From: Streptomyces sp. SLBN-118
GTDB lineage: Bacteria; Actinomycetota; Actinomycetes; Streptomycetales; Streptomycetaceae
Length of the DNA: 64,000 nucleotides
Reading direction: 5' to 3'
Assembly: GCF_006715635.1 (NCBI RefSeq)
Contig: NZ_VFNP01000001.1
Location: 3,782,001-3,846,000 of the forward strand
Both the position numbers and the translations under genes were made by a program. The stretch's first letter is position 1, and every line of letters starts with the position of its first letter. Positions 43,903-52,133 of this stretch are shown here, in pieces. The notes below the pieces were generated by a model. That model was not told the origin of the DNA. It saw only the letters and a list, made by a program, of their open reading frames with translations, and searched no databases.

Positions 43903-45597
43903 TTATCGGCTGACCTCGTAGGACTTCTTCTCGATCAGCTTGCCGTCCTTGAAGCAGAACCGGAACACCGGCTCGGTGTCGAGGTTGTCCCCCACCTCCG
44001 AGGACATCAGCACCAGGCATTCGGAGCCCACAGGCTTTTCAGGGCCTTTGCCACTCAGCCCGGCGGTCGCGATCGTGTCCCCGCTCGGCAGCCCGTCACG
44101 CACCTCGTCCTCGGGGGCCCCGATCGTCACCTTCTCGTACTCGACCGGGTCAATCATCCCCTCACTCATCGAGCCCACCAGGAAGAACAGCCCGAAGACA
44201 CCCGCTGCCCCCAGTACCAGCAACGCCGCCACAGAGATCCCGCAGCCAAGCGCCAGACCGCCGCCCCGGCTTCTGTTCTGTCCACCCATCGCCAGCTCCC
44301 GCTCCGAAACAGTCCAGTTCATGACCGGACCACCGTTCCCGAGCGCGGCCTTCGGCGACTGCTGGCGAAAGTCGTCCTCCGTCGCGACGAACGGCGCCGC
44401 CTCCACGACTCCGTACGGCAGCACCCCCGCCACCCGGAAGCCCCCGTCGTCCGCCGGACCCGCGTGCACGATGCCACCGACCAGCCGGGCCCGCTCCCGC
44501 AGCCCGGTCAGCCCCTGGCCGCCACTGACCACTTCGCCGGGAGCGGGCGCCGCCGCAGCCCCGCTGACGACCTCGACGACGAACGAGTCCGGCTCGTATC
44601 TCAGCTCCACGCCTATCGCGGCCCCGGGCGCGTGCTTGTACGCGTTGGTCAGCGCCTCCTGCGCGATGCGGTACGCCGCATGGTCGCCCGCCGCCGCAAG
44701 GGGCCGCGCCTCGCCCGAGCACCGCAGCTCCACGGTGTTACCCGCCGCCCGCGCCGCCTCCACCAGGCCCGCGATGCCTGCCGTCCCACGGGCGGCACGC
44801 CCCGACTCGTCGACGGGCGGCGGCGCTTCGACCCCGTCCCGCAGAATCCCGACGACCTCGCGCAGCTCATGCATGGCGGTCACCGAACCGTCCCGGAGCA
44901 CACCGACGACTTCCCGCTGCCGTGGTGTCAGCTCGGGGTCCACCTCGAGCGCACCTGTGTGTACGGAGATCAGCGCCAGCTGGTGGCCAAGACTGTCGTG
45001 CATGTCCTGGGCGATCCGCTGCCGTTCGAGCAGCCGCGCCTGCCCTGCCACCATCGCCCGCTCCCGCAGGAGCTGGGCGTTGCGCTCCTGCAGGGTGTGC
45101 AGCAGGGTCCGGCGCTGCGTCCAGTAGCGGCTGGCCAGTCCGGGCACGACCGTCGTCGCCAGGAAGTAGAGCGTGGAGAGCAGAACCATCGTCATCTGCG
45201 CGTGCTGCGCCCAGGAGTCCACGAGCGTGGTGCCGATGAAGAGGGCGTACGCGACAGTGAACGCGGCCAGCGTTCGCCCGGCGCCCACGACCCTGCGCCC
45301 GGCCGACCACCCCACGACCATCAGCAGCGGCGCGAAGCCGCTCAGGAGTGGCGCCAGCGCCCCGGTCATCACCAGGACCGGCGTCGGCATCCGGCGTCGC
45401 AGCAGGGACAGCAGCGCCACCGACGCTCCGACGAGCAGCAGCCTCGGTCCCTCACTGCCCAGCAGTTCCTCGGTTCCGGCGGCCATGAGGCCGAGCACCA
45501 ACGCGAGTACCAGCTCGCCGGCGGTCCGCCGCCTCGACCACAGCTCGGGTGCCGCCAGCCACGCCCAGCCCGCCCGGATCCTCGATGAAGCGTCCAC
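43903..45597 (-). CDS. NarL-type sensor histidine kinase with extra C-terminal membrane domain
   Basis: A 564-residue sensor. Five or so membrane helices (about 28-158) lead to a coiled coil and the HisKA_3 domain with phospho-accepting His200 in QDMHDSLGHQ. The ATPase domain (about 295-400) has AQEALTNAYKHA and GGQGLTGLRERARLVGG. Unusually, the chain goes on: a polar linker, a further membrane helix (about 449-476) and an outer domain of about 85 residues (VTIGAPEDEVRDGLPSGD ... CFKDGKLIEKKSYEV) with two Cys. An internal in-frame ATG at 44289 has a GGAG before it, so the extra domain might also be made alone. It pairs with the response regulator downstream. Confidence 0.88.
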   Translation of the reverse strand: MDASSRIRAGWAWLAAPELWSRRRTAGELVLALVLGLMAAGTEELLGSEGPRLLLVGASVALLSLLRRRMPTPVLVMTGALAPLLSGFAPLLMVVGWSAGRRVVGAGRTLAAFTVAYALFIGTTLVDSWAQHAQMTMVLLSTLYFLATTVVPGLASRYWTQRRTLLHTLQERNAQLLRERAMVAGQARLLERQRIAQDMHDSLGHQLALISVHTGALEVDPELTPRQREVVGVLRDGSVTAMHELREVVGILRDGVEAPPPVDESGRAARGTAGIAGLVEAARAAGNTVELRCSGEARPLAAAGDHAAYRIAQEALTNAYKHAPGAAIGVELRYEPDSFVVEVVSGAAAAPAPGEVVSGGQGLTGLRERARLVGGIVHAGPADDGGFRVAGVLPYGVVEAAPFVATEDDFRQQSPKAALGNGGPVMNWTVSERELAMGGQNRSRGGGLALGCGISVAALLVLGAAGVFGLFFLVGSMSEGMIDPVEYEKVTIGAPEDEVRDGLPSGDTIATAGLSGKGPEKPVGSECLVLMSSEVGDNLDTEPVFRFCFKDGKLIEKKSYEVSR

Positions 45598-45891
45598 AGC
45601 CGCACCCTAAGCAACCCGCCCTGGCGCCCACAGCCCACTTTCGTCTCACCGGGGAGCGACGAACGTCGCACTCGACGCTGCTCCCCGGCGATGGGCCGGC
45701 GCCAGGTCTGATCGGCTTGGCGCGCTGGTTCACGCCGGGGCGGCGCGGACGATAGCGTTGTCGTGCAGGGACCGGTGACGGTTTCTGCACGGCGGTGGGG
45801 CCCGCCGTACCCGAACCGCGGCCTGGATGCCGCCAACGGTCCCTACTTGCGATGGAGCGCGCCCGGTCCGGGTGACCTGCGAGTAGGAGAC
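45598..45891. other. Divergent region between the histidine kinase and crcB genes
   Basis: This 294-bp gap has no gene. It holds a 9-bp stem (45649-45657 with 45680-45688) and should carry the promoters of both operons. A GGCGATGG at 45687 recalls the start of a fluoride riboswitch, but the rest of that motif is missing. Confidence 0.4.
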
Positions 45892-46371
45892 ATGTCCGTG
45901 CAAGCCCCTCACACTCCGTCGGTGGATGAGCCCACTGGTCCTGACGCCGGTCCTCCGGCTCCCGTCCGGCGACGCCCGCTGGGCCCAGTCGTAGCTGTGG
46001 TGGCGCTTGGGGGCGCCCTCGGGGCAACGGCTCGGTACGGGGCCTCGCTGATGTGGCCCACCCCGCCGGGCGGATTTCCGTGGACGACGCTGGCCGTGAA
46101 CGTGATCGGATGTGCGGTGATCGGCCTGTTCATGGTGGTGATCACCGATGTGTGGGCGGCGCACCGGTTGGTGCGGCCCTTCTTCGGTACCGGCGTGTTG
46201 GGCGGGTTCACGACGTTCTCGACGTATGCGGTGGATATTCAGGGTCTGGTGGACAGCGGCCACGCCCGTACAGGGATGGCATACCTGGGACTGACGCCGC
46301 TCGCGTCGCTGGCGGCGGTGTGGAGTGCGGTGTGGATGGCGCGCCGCGTAGTGGCGTGGAGGCAGGCATGA
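45892..46371 (+). CDS. crcB: CrcB/Fluc fluoride exporter subunit
   Basis: A 159-residue membrane protein of the CrcB family, which exports fluoride as a dual-topology dimer. A 40-residue Pro-rich N-terminus precedes four helices. Family motifs are [20 protein letters not shown] and [14 protein letters not shown], where the paired Phe and Thr line the fluoride path. The ATG has TAGGAGA upstream. It is the first gene of a crcB-DUF190-crcB operon with four-base overlaps. Confidence 0.92.
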   Translation: MSVQAPHTPSVDEPTGPDAGPPAPVRRRPLGPVVAVVALGGALGATARYGASLMWPTPPGGFPWTTLAVNVIGCAVIGLFMVVITDVWAAHRLVRPFFGTGVLGGFTTFSTYAVDIQGLVDSGHARTGMAYLGLTPLASLAAVWSAVWMARRVVAWRQA

Positions 46372-46715
46372 CCAGGCTGACAGGCATGGCGGTGCGCGTA
46401 ACGATCTTCATCGGGGAATCGGACCTGTGGCACCACAAACCGCTCTACACGGAGATCGTGCACCGGGCACACAAGGCGGGCATGGCGGGCGCGAGTGTGT
46501 TCCGGGGCATCGAGGGGTTCGGCGCCTCCTCATTGATTCACACCGTCCGGCTGCTGTCCCTGAGTGAGGATCTGCCGGTGGCGATCGTGATCGTGGATGA
46601 CGAGGAACGCATCCGCGCCTTCCTGCCGCAACTCGACGAGTTGGTCACGGAGGGGCTGGTCGTCATGGACCACTGCGAAGTCATCCGTTACGCGGGCAGG
46701 GAGAAAGCCAAGTGA
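46368..46715 (+). CDS. DUF190 family protein
   Basis: A 115-residue cytosolic protein with a ferredoxin-like, PII-related fold. It has [43 protein letters not shown] and [15 protein letters not shown], hallmarks of DUF190. PII-like proteins bind nucleotides and regulate partner transporters. Its place between two crcB genes, overlapping both by four bases, suggests it adjusts the exporter. Confidence 0.9.
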   Translation: MTRLTGMAVRVTIFIGESDLWHHKPLYTEIVHRAHKAGMAGASVFRGIEGFGASSLIHTVRLLSLSEDLPVAIVIVDDEERIRAFLPQLDELVTEGLVVMDHCEVIRYAGREKAK

Positions 46716-47086
46716 ACTGGCTGCTGGTGGTGCTGGGGGCTGCGGTCGGCGCCCCGTTGCGCTTCCTGACCGACCGGGCGGTGCAGGCCAGGCACGACTC
46801 GGTCTTCCCGTGGGGGACCTTCGCGGTCAACGTCGTGGGCTGTCTGACACTGGGAGTGCTGACCGGGGCGGTGACGGCGGGGGCGGCGTCCTCACACGTG
46901 CAGTTGTTCCTGGGGACGGGGCTGTGCGGGGCACTGACGACGTACTCGACGTTCAGCTACGAGACGTTGCGGCTGGTCGAGGTCGGCGCGAAGTTGTACG
47001 CGGCGGTCAATGTGACCGCGAGCGTGGCCGCCGGGCTCGGCGCGGCCTTCCTCGGCGCCCTGTTCGCCGAGGCGCTCTGGGCCTGA
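46712..47086 (+). CDS. crcB: CrcB/Fluc fluoride exporter subunit
   Basis: A 124-residue four-helix CrcB protein without the N-terminal extension of the first copy. Motifs are [23 protein letters not shown] and [17 protein letters not shown]. Two crcB genes in one operon often form a heterodimer with fixed opposite topologies. It starts at a GTG overlapping the DUF190 stop. Confidence 0.92.
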   Translation: MNWLLVVLGAAVGAPLRFLTDRAVQARHDSVFPWGTFAVNVVGCLTLGVLTGAVTAGAASSHVQLFLGTGLCGALTTYSTFSYETLRLVEVGAKLYAAVNVTASVAAGLGAAFLGALFAEALWA

Positions 47087-47240
47087 TCCCTGGGTGTCCT
47101 GATCAACTCCAACCGCATCGCCTCAGGACCACCGAAGTGGTGAGCCCGCTCCGTGAGGTTTGCCACGGTTCGGGCCCCGAACTGCGCGAGCAGGCCCCTG
47201 CGACGGTACCCCGGAGGCCCGCAAGCCGTCCGGTCAACGA

Positions 47241-47286
47241 GAAACGGGCCCCACCAGGACTTTCGTCTCTGGTGAGAACCCGTTTC
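47241..47286 (-). terminator. Hairpin downstream of tRNA-Leu
   Basis: GAAACGGG pairs with CCCGTTTC, with an inner CACCAG/CTGGTG stem. It lies 20 bases past the 3' end of tRNA-Leu and is likely its terminator. Confidence 0.6.
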
Positions 47287-47305
47287 GTCGGTTTCTCTCT
47301 GTCTG

Positions 47306-47389
47306 TGCGCGAGGGGGGAGTTGAACCCCCACGCCCTTTCGGGCACTGGAACCTGAATCCAGCGCGTCTGCCTATTCCGCCACCCGCGC
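47306..47389 (-). tRNA. tRNA-Leu (anticodon CAG)
   Basis: An 84-nt tRNA with a long variable arm (TGCCCGAAAGGGCGT), as leucine tRNAs have. The acceptor GCGCGGG pairs with CTCGCGC with one G-T; the T loop is GGGTTCAACTC. The anticodon loop TTCAGGT places CAG at 47353-47355. CCA is not encoded. Confidence 0.93.
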
Positions 47390-47705
47390 ATTGGGTGTTG
47401 CCGCCCCGTCCCCCACTTGTTCAGTGCGAGCGCCTGGCGACATGCAGAAGATTAGCACGCTGCACAGGGTGGATTCACATCCGATTGTTTCGCGGACGGT
47501 GCCGGGGAACAGGGAACGGAAGGCGGCCGCCCCCGCTCCTCCTTGGAGCACCCCGGGTGCGGGACACTGTCAGGAGGCCGCCTCTACGATCCGTGTGAGA
47601 GGTGACACTCATCGACGGGGCAGACAAGGGGAACCAGCCGATTTCCCGACGCGTGGATACGATCAGTAAGCAGTATCAGGACGGCAACGACGGAGGAGGT
47701 GCCTC
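47390..47705 (+). promoter_or_regulatory. Control region of the fhaA-pknB operon
   Basis: This 316-bp gap has no gene and should hold the tRNA-Leu promoter (reverse) and the fhaA promoter. A TACGAT at about 47658 is a possible -10 for fhaA, and GGAGGAGG at 47691-47698 is its ribosome site. Confidence 0.45.
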
Positions 47706-48545
47706 ATGGGAGTCCTGAAGAAGTTCGAGCAGCGACTCGAAGGTCTGGTCAACGGCACCTTCGCCAAGGTGTTCAAGTCCGAGGTCCAGCCTGTCGAGAT
47801 CGCCGGCGCCCTCCAGCGCGAGTGCGACAACAACGCGACGATCTGGAACCGCGAGCGGACTGTCGTCCCCAACGACTTCATCGTGGAGCTCAGCGCGCCC
47901 GATTTCGAGCGCCTGAGCCCGTACTCCGGCCAGCTCGGCGACGAACTGTCCGGCCTGGTGCGCGACTACGCCAAGCAGCAGCGGTACACCTTCATGGGGC
48001 CGATCAAGGTCCACCTGGAGAAGGCGGACGACCTCGACACCGGCCTGTACCGGGTGCGCAGCCGCACCCTCGCGTCGAGTTCGTCACAGTCGCCCGAGCG
48101 GGCACCTGCCGGCCCTCAGGGCGGCGTCCGCGGCGGTTACGGCTACCCGCCCGCCGGGGCACCTCCCATGCCGGTGGCGCCCCCTCCGGGCGTCGGCCGG
48201 CCCGGCCCCGCGCCGGTCGCGGACCGCCGTCCGGCACCGGGCCCCGGCCCGATGCCGAGCACTCAGGTAAGACGTTGGATCGAGATCAACGGCACCCGCC
48301 ATCAGATCTCCCGCCCGACGCTGGTGCTGGGTCGCAGCACCGACGCCGATGTGCGGATCGACGACCCCGGCGTATCGCGCCGGCACTGTGAGATCCGGAC
48401 CGGAACGCCCTCGACGATCCAGGATCTCGGGTCTACCAACGGCATCGTGGTAGACGGGCAGCACACCACCCGCGCTACGCTCCGCGACGGCTCGCGGATC
48501 GTCGTGGGCAGCACCACCATCGTTTACCGGCAAGCCGAAGGGTGA
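47706..48545 (+). CDS. fhaA: FhaA: DUF3662 and FHA domain protein
   Basis: A 279-residue cytosolic protein. The N-terminal DUF3662 domain (residues 1-115, MGVLKKFEQRLEGLVNGTFAKVF) is followed by a Pro/Gly-rich linker and a C-terminal FHA domain (about 195-275, LVLGRSTDADVRIDDPGVSRRHCEI, then DLGSTNGIVVDG) that binds phosphothreonine. In mycobacteria FhaA binds PknB-phosphorylated MviN and controls peptidoglycan precursor flipping. It is the first gene of the fhaA-fhaB-pstP-rodA-pbpA-pknB operon. Confidence 0.94.
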   Translation: MGVLKKFEQRLEGLVNGTFAKVFKSEVQPVEIAGALQRECDNNATIWNRERTVVPNDFIVELSAPDFERLSPYSGQLGDELSGLVRDYAKQQRYTFMGPIKVHLEKADDLDTGLYRVRSRTLASSSSQSPERAPAGPQGGVRGGYGYPPAGAPPMPVAPPPGVGRPGPAPVADRRPAPGPGPMPSTQVRRWIEINGTRHQISRPTLVLGRSTDADVRIDDPGVSRRHCEIRTGTPSTIQDLGSTNGIVVDGQHTTRATLRDGSRIVVGSTTIVYRQAEG

Positions 48546-48555
48546 AGCGGGGGCA

Positions 48556-49068
48556 ATGTCAGAGCTGACCCTGACGGTCATGCGGCTAGGTTTCCTGGCC
48601 GTTCTGTGGCTGTTCGTCATCGTGGCCGTTCAGGTCATCCGCAGCGACCTGTTCGGTACGCGCGTCACACAACGCGGCTCGCGCCGCAATGCCGACGCGC
48701 GTCCCCAGCAGGCGCGCCAGAGCGCCGCGCCTCCGCAGCAGCGGCAGCAGGCGAGCAGCCGCCAGAGGCGCGGTGCGCCCACCAAACTGGTCGTCTCCGA
48801 GGGCACCCTCACGGGCACCACGGTGTCGCTGCAGGGCCAGACGATCACGCTGGGCCGGGCACATGACTCCACAATCGTGCTGGACGACGACTACGCGTCC
48901 AGCAGGCATGCCAGGATCTACCCGGACCGTGACGGCCAGTGGATCGTCGAGGATCTCGGGTCCACCAACGGCACATATCTCGACCGGACCCGACTCACCA
49001 CCCCGACACCGATTCCGCTGGGCGCGCCGATCCGCATCGGCAAGACCGTCATCGAGCTGCGGAAGTAG
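48556..49068 (+). CDS. fhaB: FhaB (FipA): membrane-anchored FHA protein
   Basis: A 170-residue protein with one N-terminal helix (about 12-29), a Gln/Arg-rich linker, and an FHA domain (about 75-170, ITLGRAHDSTIVLDDDYASSRHARI, then DLGSTNGTYLDRTRL). It reads phosphothreonine marks made by PknB; the mycobacterial homologue links FtsZ and FtsQ. It follows fhaA by 10 bases. Confidence 0.93.
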   Translation: MSELTLTVMRLGFLAVLWLFVIVAVQVIRSDLFGTRVTQRGSRRNADARPQQARQSAAPPQQRQQASSRQRRGAPTKLVVSEGTLTGTTVSLQGQTITLGRAHDSTIVLDDDYASSRHARIYPDRDGQWIVEDLGSTNGTYLDRTRLTTPTPIPLGAPIRIGKTVIELRK

Positions 49069-49197
49069 TACGACAATGAGCGAGCGGAGCGAGCGAGCCG
49101 CGGCGGTCCCGACAGCGGACCGGGACGGGCTCCCGACCGGAGGGTGGGCAGTGTGGCTCGAGACCGGCTGTACCCCGAGCCGACGGGCGAGGTGCGC

Positions 49198-50697
49198 ATG
49201 AGTCTGTCTCTGCGTTTCGCCGCCGGATCGCACAAGGGCATGATCCGGGAGGGCAACGAGGACTCCGGCTACGCCGGCCCCCGCCTTCTGGCCATCGCCG
49301 ACGGCATGGGCGGCCAGGCCGCCGGCGAGGTCGCGTCGTCGGAGGTCATCTCCACGCTCGTCACACTCGACGACGACGTGCCCGGCTCGGACATCCTCAC
49401 CTCACTCGGCACCGCGGTACAGCGTGCCAATGACCAGCTGCGGCTCATGGTCGAGGAGGACCCCCAGCTCGAAGGCATGGGCACCACGCTCACCGCCCTG
49501 CTCTGGACGGGCCAGCGCCTCGGCCTCGTACACGTCGGTGACTCGCGCGCCTATCTGCTGCGCGACGGCGTACTGACGCAGATCACGCAGGACCACACCT
49601 GGGTGCAGCGCCTCGTCGACGAGGGCCGGATCACCGAGGAGGAAGCCACCACCCACCCGCAGCGCTCCCTGCTGATGCGCGCGCTGGGCAGCGGCGACCA
49701 TGTCGAGCCCGACCTCTCCATCCGCGAGGTCCGCGCCGGCGACCGCTACCTGATCTGCTCGGACGGACTGTCCGGCGTGGTCTCCCACCAGACGATGGAG
49801 GAGACGCTCGCCAGCTACCAGGGCCCGCAGGCGACGGTCCAGGACCTGATCCAGCTCGCGCTGCGCGGCGGCGGCCCCGACAACATCACGTGCATCGTCG
49901 CGGACGTCCTCGACACCGACTCCAACGACACCCTGGCCGGGCAGCTGAGCGACACCCCGGTCGTCGTCGGCGCGGTCGCCGAGAACCAGCTCCAGCTGAA
50001 CGATGGCGGCGCCATGCAGACCCCGGCGGGCCGGGCGGCGGGACTGGGCCGCCCGGCAGCTCCGCAGCAGCGCGGCGGCGGCTTCGGCCCGCCCGGCAGC
50101 GGCGACGGCATGGGCTACGGCGGAATGCCGCCCGAGGGCAGCTTCGGGTCGTACACCGACGACGACTTCATCAAGCCGCGCGGCGGCCGCAAGTGGCTGA
50201 AGAGAAGCTTCTACACCGTGCTCGCGCTGGCGGTCGTCGGCGGTGGTCTGTACGGCGGCTACCGCTGGACGCAGACCCAGTACTACGTCGGATCCAAGGA
50301 CGAGCACGTCGCGCTCTACCAGGGCATCAGCCAGGACCTGGCCTGGGTCTCGCTCTCGGACGTCGAGAAGGACCACCCCGAGATCGAACTCAAGTACCTC
50401 CCGCCCTACCAGCGCAAGCAGGTCGAGGCGACCATCACCGCCGACAGCCTCGTCAAGGCCCGCGCGAAGGTCGACGAGCTTGCCGACCAGGCCGCCGCCT
50501 GCAAGAAGGACGAGCAGCGCCGCGACGCCGCGGACCGCGCCAGCACTCCGCCGCCCGGTGAGGGCCAGGCCGGTGGCACCACCGGCAAGCCCACCACCCA
50601 GAAAGCCACGACCAAGCCGACCGCACCTACTCCCACTCCGGGCCCCACCCTCTCGGAGGAGGAGCAGAAGCTGGCCGCGAACTGCGGAAAGCAGTAA
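49198..50697 (+). CDS. pstP: PP2C-type Ser/Thr phosphatase PstP
   Basis: A 499-residue membrane phosphatase that reverses PknB phosphorylation. The PP2C domain (residues 1-240) has GNEDSGYAG, ADGMGGQAAGEVAS, HVGDSRAYLLR and GPDNIT, giving the metal-binding aspartates. A Gly/Pro linker leads to a helix (about 340-360) and an outer domain ending in a Thr/Pro/Lys tail. The ATG with GCGAGGTG upstream is used; the frame is open further back but without a ribosome site. A GAGCGAGCGGAGCGAGCGAG run lies in the leader. Confidence 0.93.
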   Translation: MSLSLRFAAGSHKGMIREGNEDSGYAGPRLLAIADGMGGQAAGEVASSEVISTLVTLDDDVPGSDILTSLGTAVQRANDQLRLMVEEDPQLEGMGTTLTALLWTGQRLGLVHVGDSRAYLLRDGVLTQITQDHTWVQRLVDEGRITEEEATTHPQRSLLMRALGSGDHVEPDLSIREVRAGDRYLICSDGLSGVVSHQTMEETLASYQGPQATVQDLIQLALRGGGPDNITCIVADVLDTDSNDTLAGQLSDTPVVVGAVAENQLQLNDGGAMQTPAGRAAGLGRPAAPQQRGGGFGPPGSGDGMGYGGMPPEGSFGSYTDDDFIKPRGGRKWLKRSFYTVLALAVVGGGLYGGYRWTQTQYYVGSKDEHVALYQGISQDLAWVSLSDVEKDHPEIELKYLPPYQRKQVEATITADSLVKARAKVDELADQAAACKKDEQRRDAADRASTPPPGEGQAGGTTGKPTTQKATTKPTAPTPTPGPTLSEEEQKLAANCGKQ

Positions 50698-50723
50698 TCG
50701 GCCGTAGGGGGCCTTTCTCCACC

Positions 50724-52133
50724 ATGAGCGTTGTCACCAACACCACCACGATCGGCGCGATCGAAGCACCGAGCCGCCGCAACACCGAGCTGATGCTGCT
50801 CGCCTTCGCCGTCATCATCCCGGTGTTCGCGTACATCAACGTGGGTCTCGCACTCGACGGCAAGCTGCCTGCTGGAGTGCTCGGCTACGGCGTCGGCCTC
50901 GGTCTGCTCGCCGGTGTGGCGCATCTCGCGGTACGCAAGTTCGCCAAGTACGCCGACCCGCTGCTGCTTCCGCTGGCCGCGCTGCTCAACGGCCTCGGTC
51001 TGGTGATGATCTGGCGCCTGGACCAATCGCCCCGGCTGATCCAGCGCGCCGAGAAGCTCTTCGGAGGCTTCAGCCCTGACGCCCCCAAGCAGCTGCTGTA
51101 CTCCGCGATCGGCATCGGCCTCTTCGTCGGCGTACTGATGCTGCTCAAGGACCACCGCATCCTGCAGCGCTACACCTACATCTCGATGGCAGCGGCTCTC
51201 GTCCTGCTGATCCTGCCGGTGTTCTTCCCGGCGGTGAACGGCGCCAAGATCTGGATCAGTCTCGGTCCCTTCACCATCCAGCCCGGCGAGTTCGCGAAGA
51301 TCATCATTGCGATCTTCTTCTCCGGCTACCTGATGGTGAAGCGGGACGCCCTCGCGCTGGCCAGCCGCCGCTTCATGGGCCTGTACCTGCCTCGCGGCCG
51401 TGACCTCGGACCGATCCTCATGGTCTGGGCGATGTCGATCCTCATCCTGGTCTTCGAGACCGACCTCGGCACCTCGCTGCTGTTCTTCGGCCTCTTCGTG
51501 ATCATGCTGTACGTCGCCACGGAGCGCACCAGCTGGATCGTCTTCGGTCTGCTGATGTCCGCGGTCGGCGCGGTAGGCGTCGCTTCCTTCGAACCGCACG
51601 TCCAGCAGCGCGTGGATTTCTGGCTCAACCCGTTCGCCGAAGAGACCTGGCGGCAGAGCGAACAGATCGGCCAGGCTCTGATGTCCTTCGGCTCCGGGGG
51701 TACCCTCGGCACCGGCCTCGGCCAGGGGGACTCCGACCTCATCGGCTTCGCCGCCAACTCCGACTTCATCCTCTCCACCTTCGGTGAAGAGATGGGCCTG
51801 GCCGGGATGATGGCGTTCCTGCTCCTCTACGGCCTGATCGTGGAGCGTGGCGTACGCACCGCGCTCGCCGCCCGCGACCCCTTCGGCAAGCTCCTCGCCA
51901 TCGGCCTCTCCGGCGCCTTCGCCATCCAGGTCTTCGTCGTCGCCGGCGGTGTCATGGGCCTCATCCCGCTCACCGGAATGACCATGCCGTTCGTGGCCTA
52001 CGGCGGTTCGTCCGTGATCGCCAACTGGGCGCTGATCGGCATCCTGATCCGTATCAGCGACACCGCGCGCCGTCCCGCGCCCGCTCCCGCTCCTTCCCCC
52101 GACGCCGAGATGACCCAGGTGGTCCGACCGTGA
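50724..52133 (+). CDS. SEDS-family peptidoglycan polymerase (FtsW/RodA/SpoVE)
   Basis: A 469-residue membrane protein with about ten helices. SEDS motifs include NGAKIWISLGPFTIQPGEFAKI, the catalytic-loop Asp region near VFETDLGTSLLFFG, and GVMGLIPLTGMTMPFVAYGGSS. It polymerises lipid II with a partner class B PBP, here the next gene, which it overlaps by four bases. RodA-type is the best guess from position in the mycobacterial-type operon. Confidence 0.93.
   Translation: MSVVTNTTTIGAIEAPSRRNTELMLLAFAVIIPVFAYINVGLALDGKLPAGVLGYGVGLGLLAGVAHLAVRKFAKYADPLLLPLAALLNGLGLVMIWRLDQSPRLIQRAEKLFGGFSPDAPKQLLYSAIGIGLFVGVLMLLKDHRILQRYTYISMAAALVLLILPVFFPAVNGAKIWISLGPFTIQPGEFAKIIIAIFFSGYLMVKRDALALASRRFMGLYLPRGRDLGPILMVWAMSILILVFETDLGTSLLFFGLFVIMLYVATERTSWIVFGLLMSAVGAVGVASFEPHVQQRVDFWLNPFAEETWRQSEQIGQALMSFGSGGTLGTGLGQGDSDLIGFAANSDFILSTFGEEMGLAGMMAFLLLYGLIVERGVRTALAARDPFGKLLAIGLSGAFAIQVFVVAGGVMGLIPLTGMTMPFVAYGGSSVIANWALIGILIRISDTARRPAPAPAPSPDAEMTQVVRP

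Noticed and set aside
45687..45760. Possible fluoride riboswitch upstream of crcB
   Set aside because: Only GGCGATGG fits. The conserved AAC and CTGATG...CTCC parts and the pseudoknot partner were not found.
46957..47391. Open frame covering the tRNA-Leu gene
   Set aside because: It runs through a complete tRNA and the end of crcB; no ribosome site or domain supports it.
49076..49095. GAGCGAGC-type short repeats before pstP
   Set aside because: Such runs are common in Streptomyces intergenic DNA and gave no hairpin or known site.
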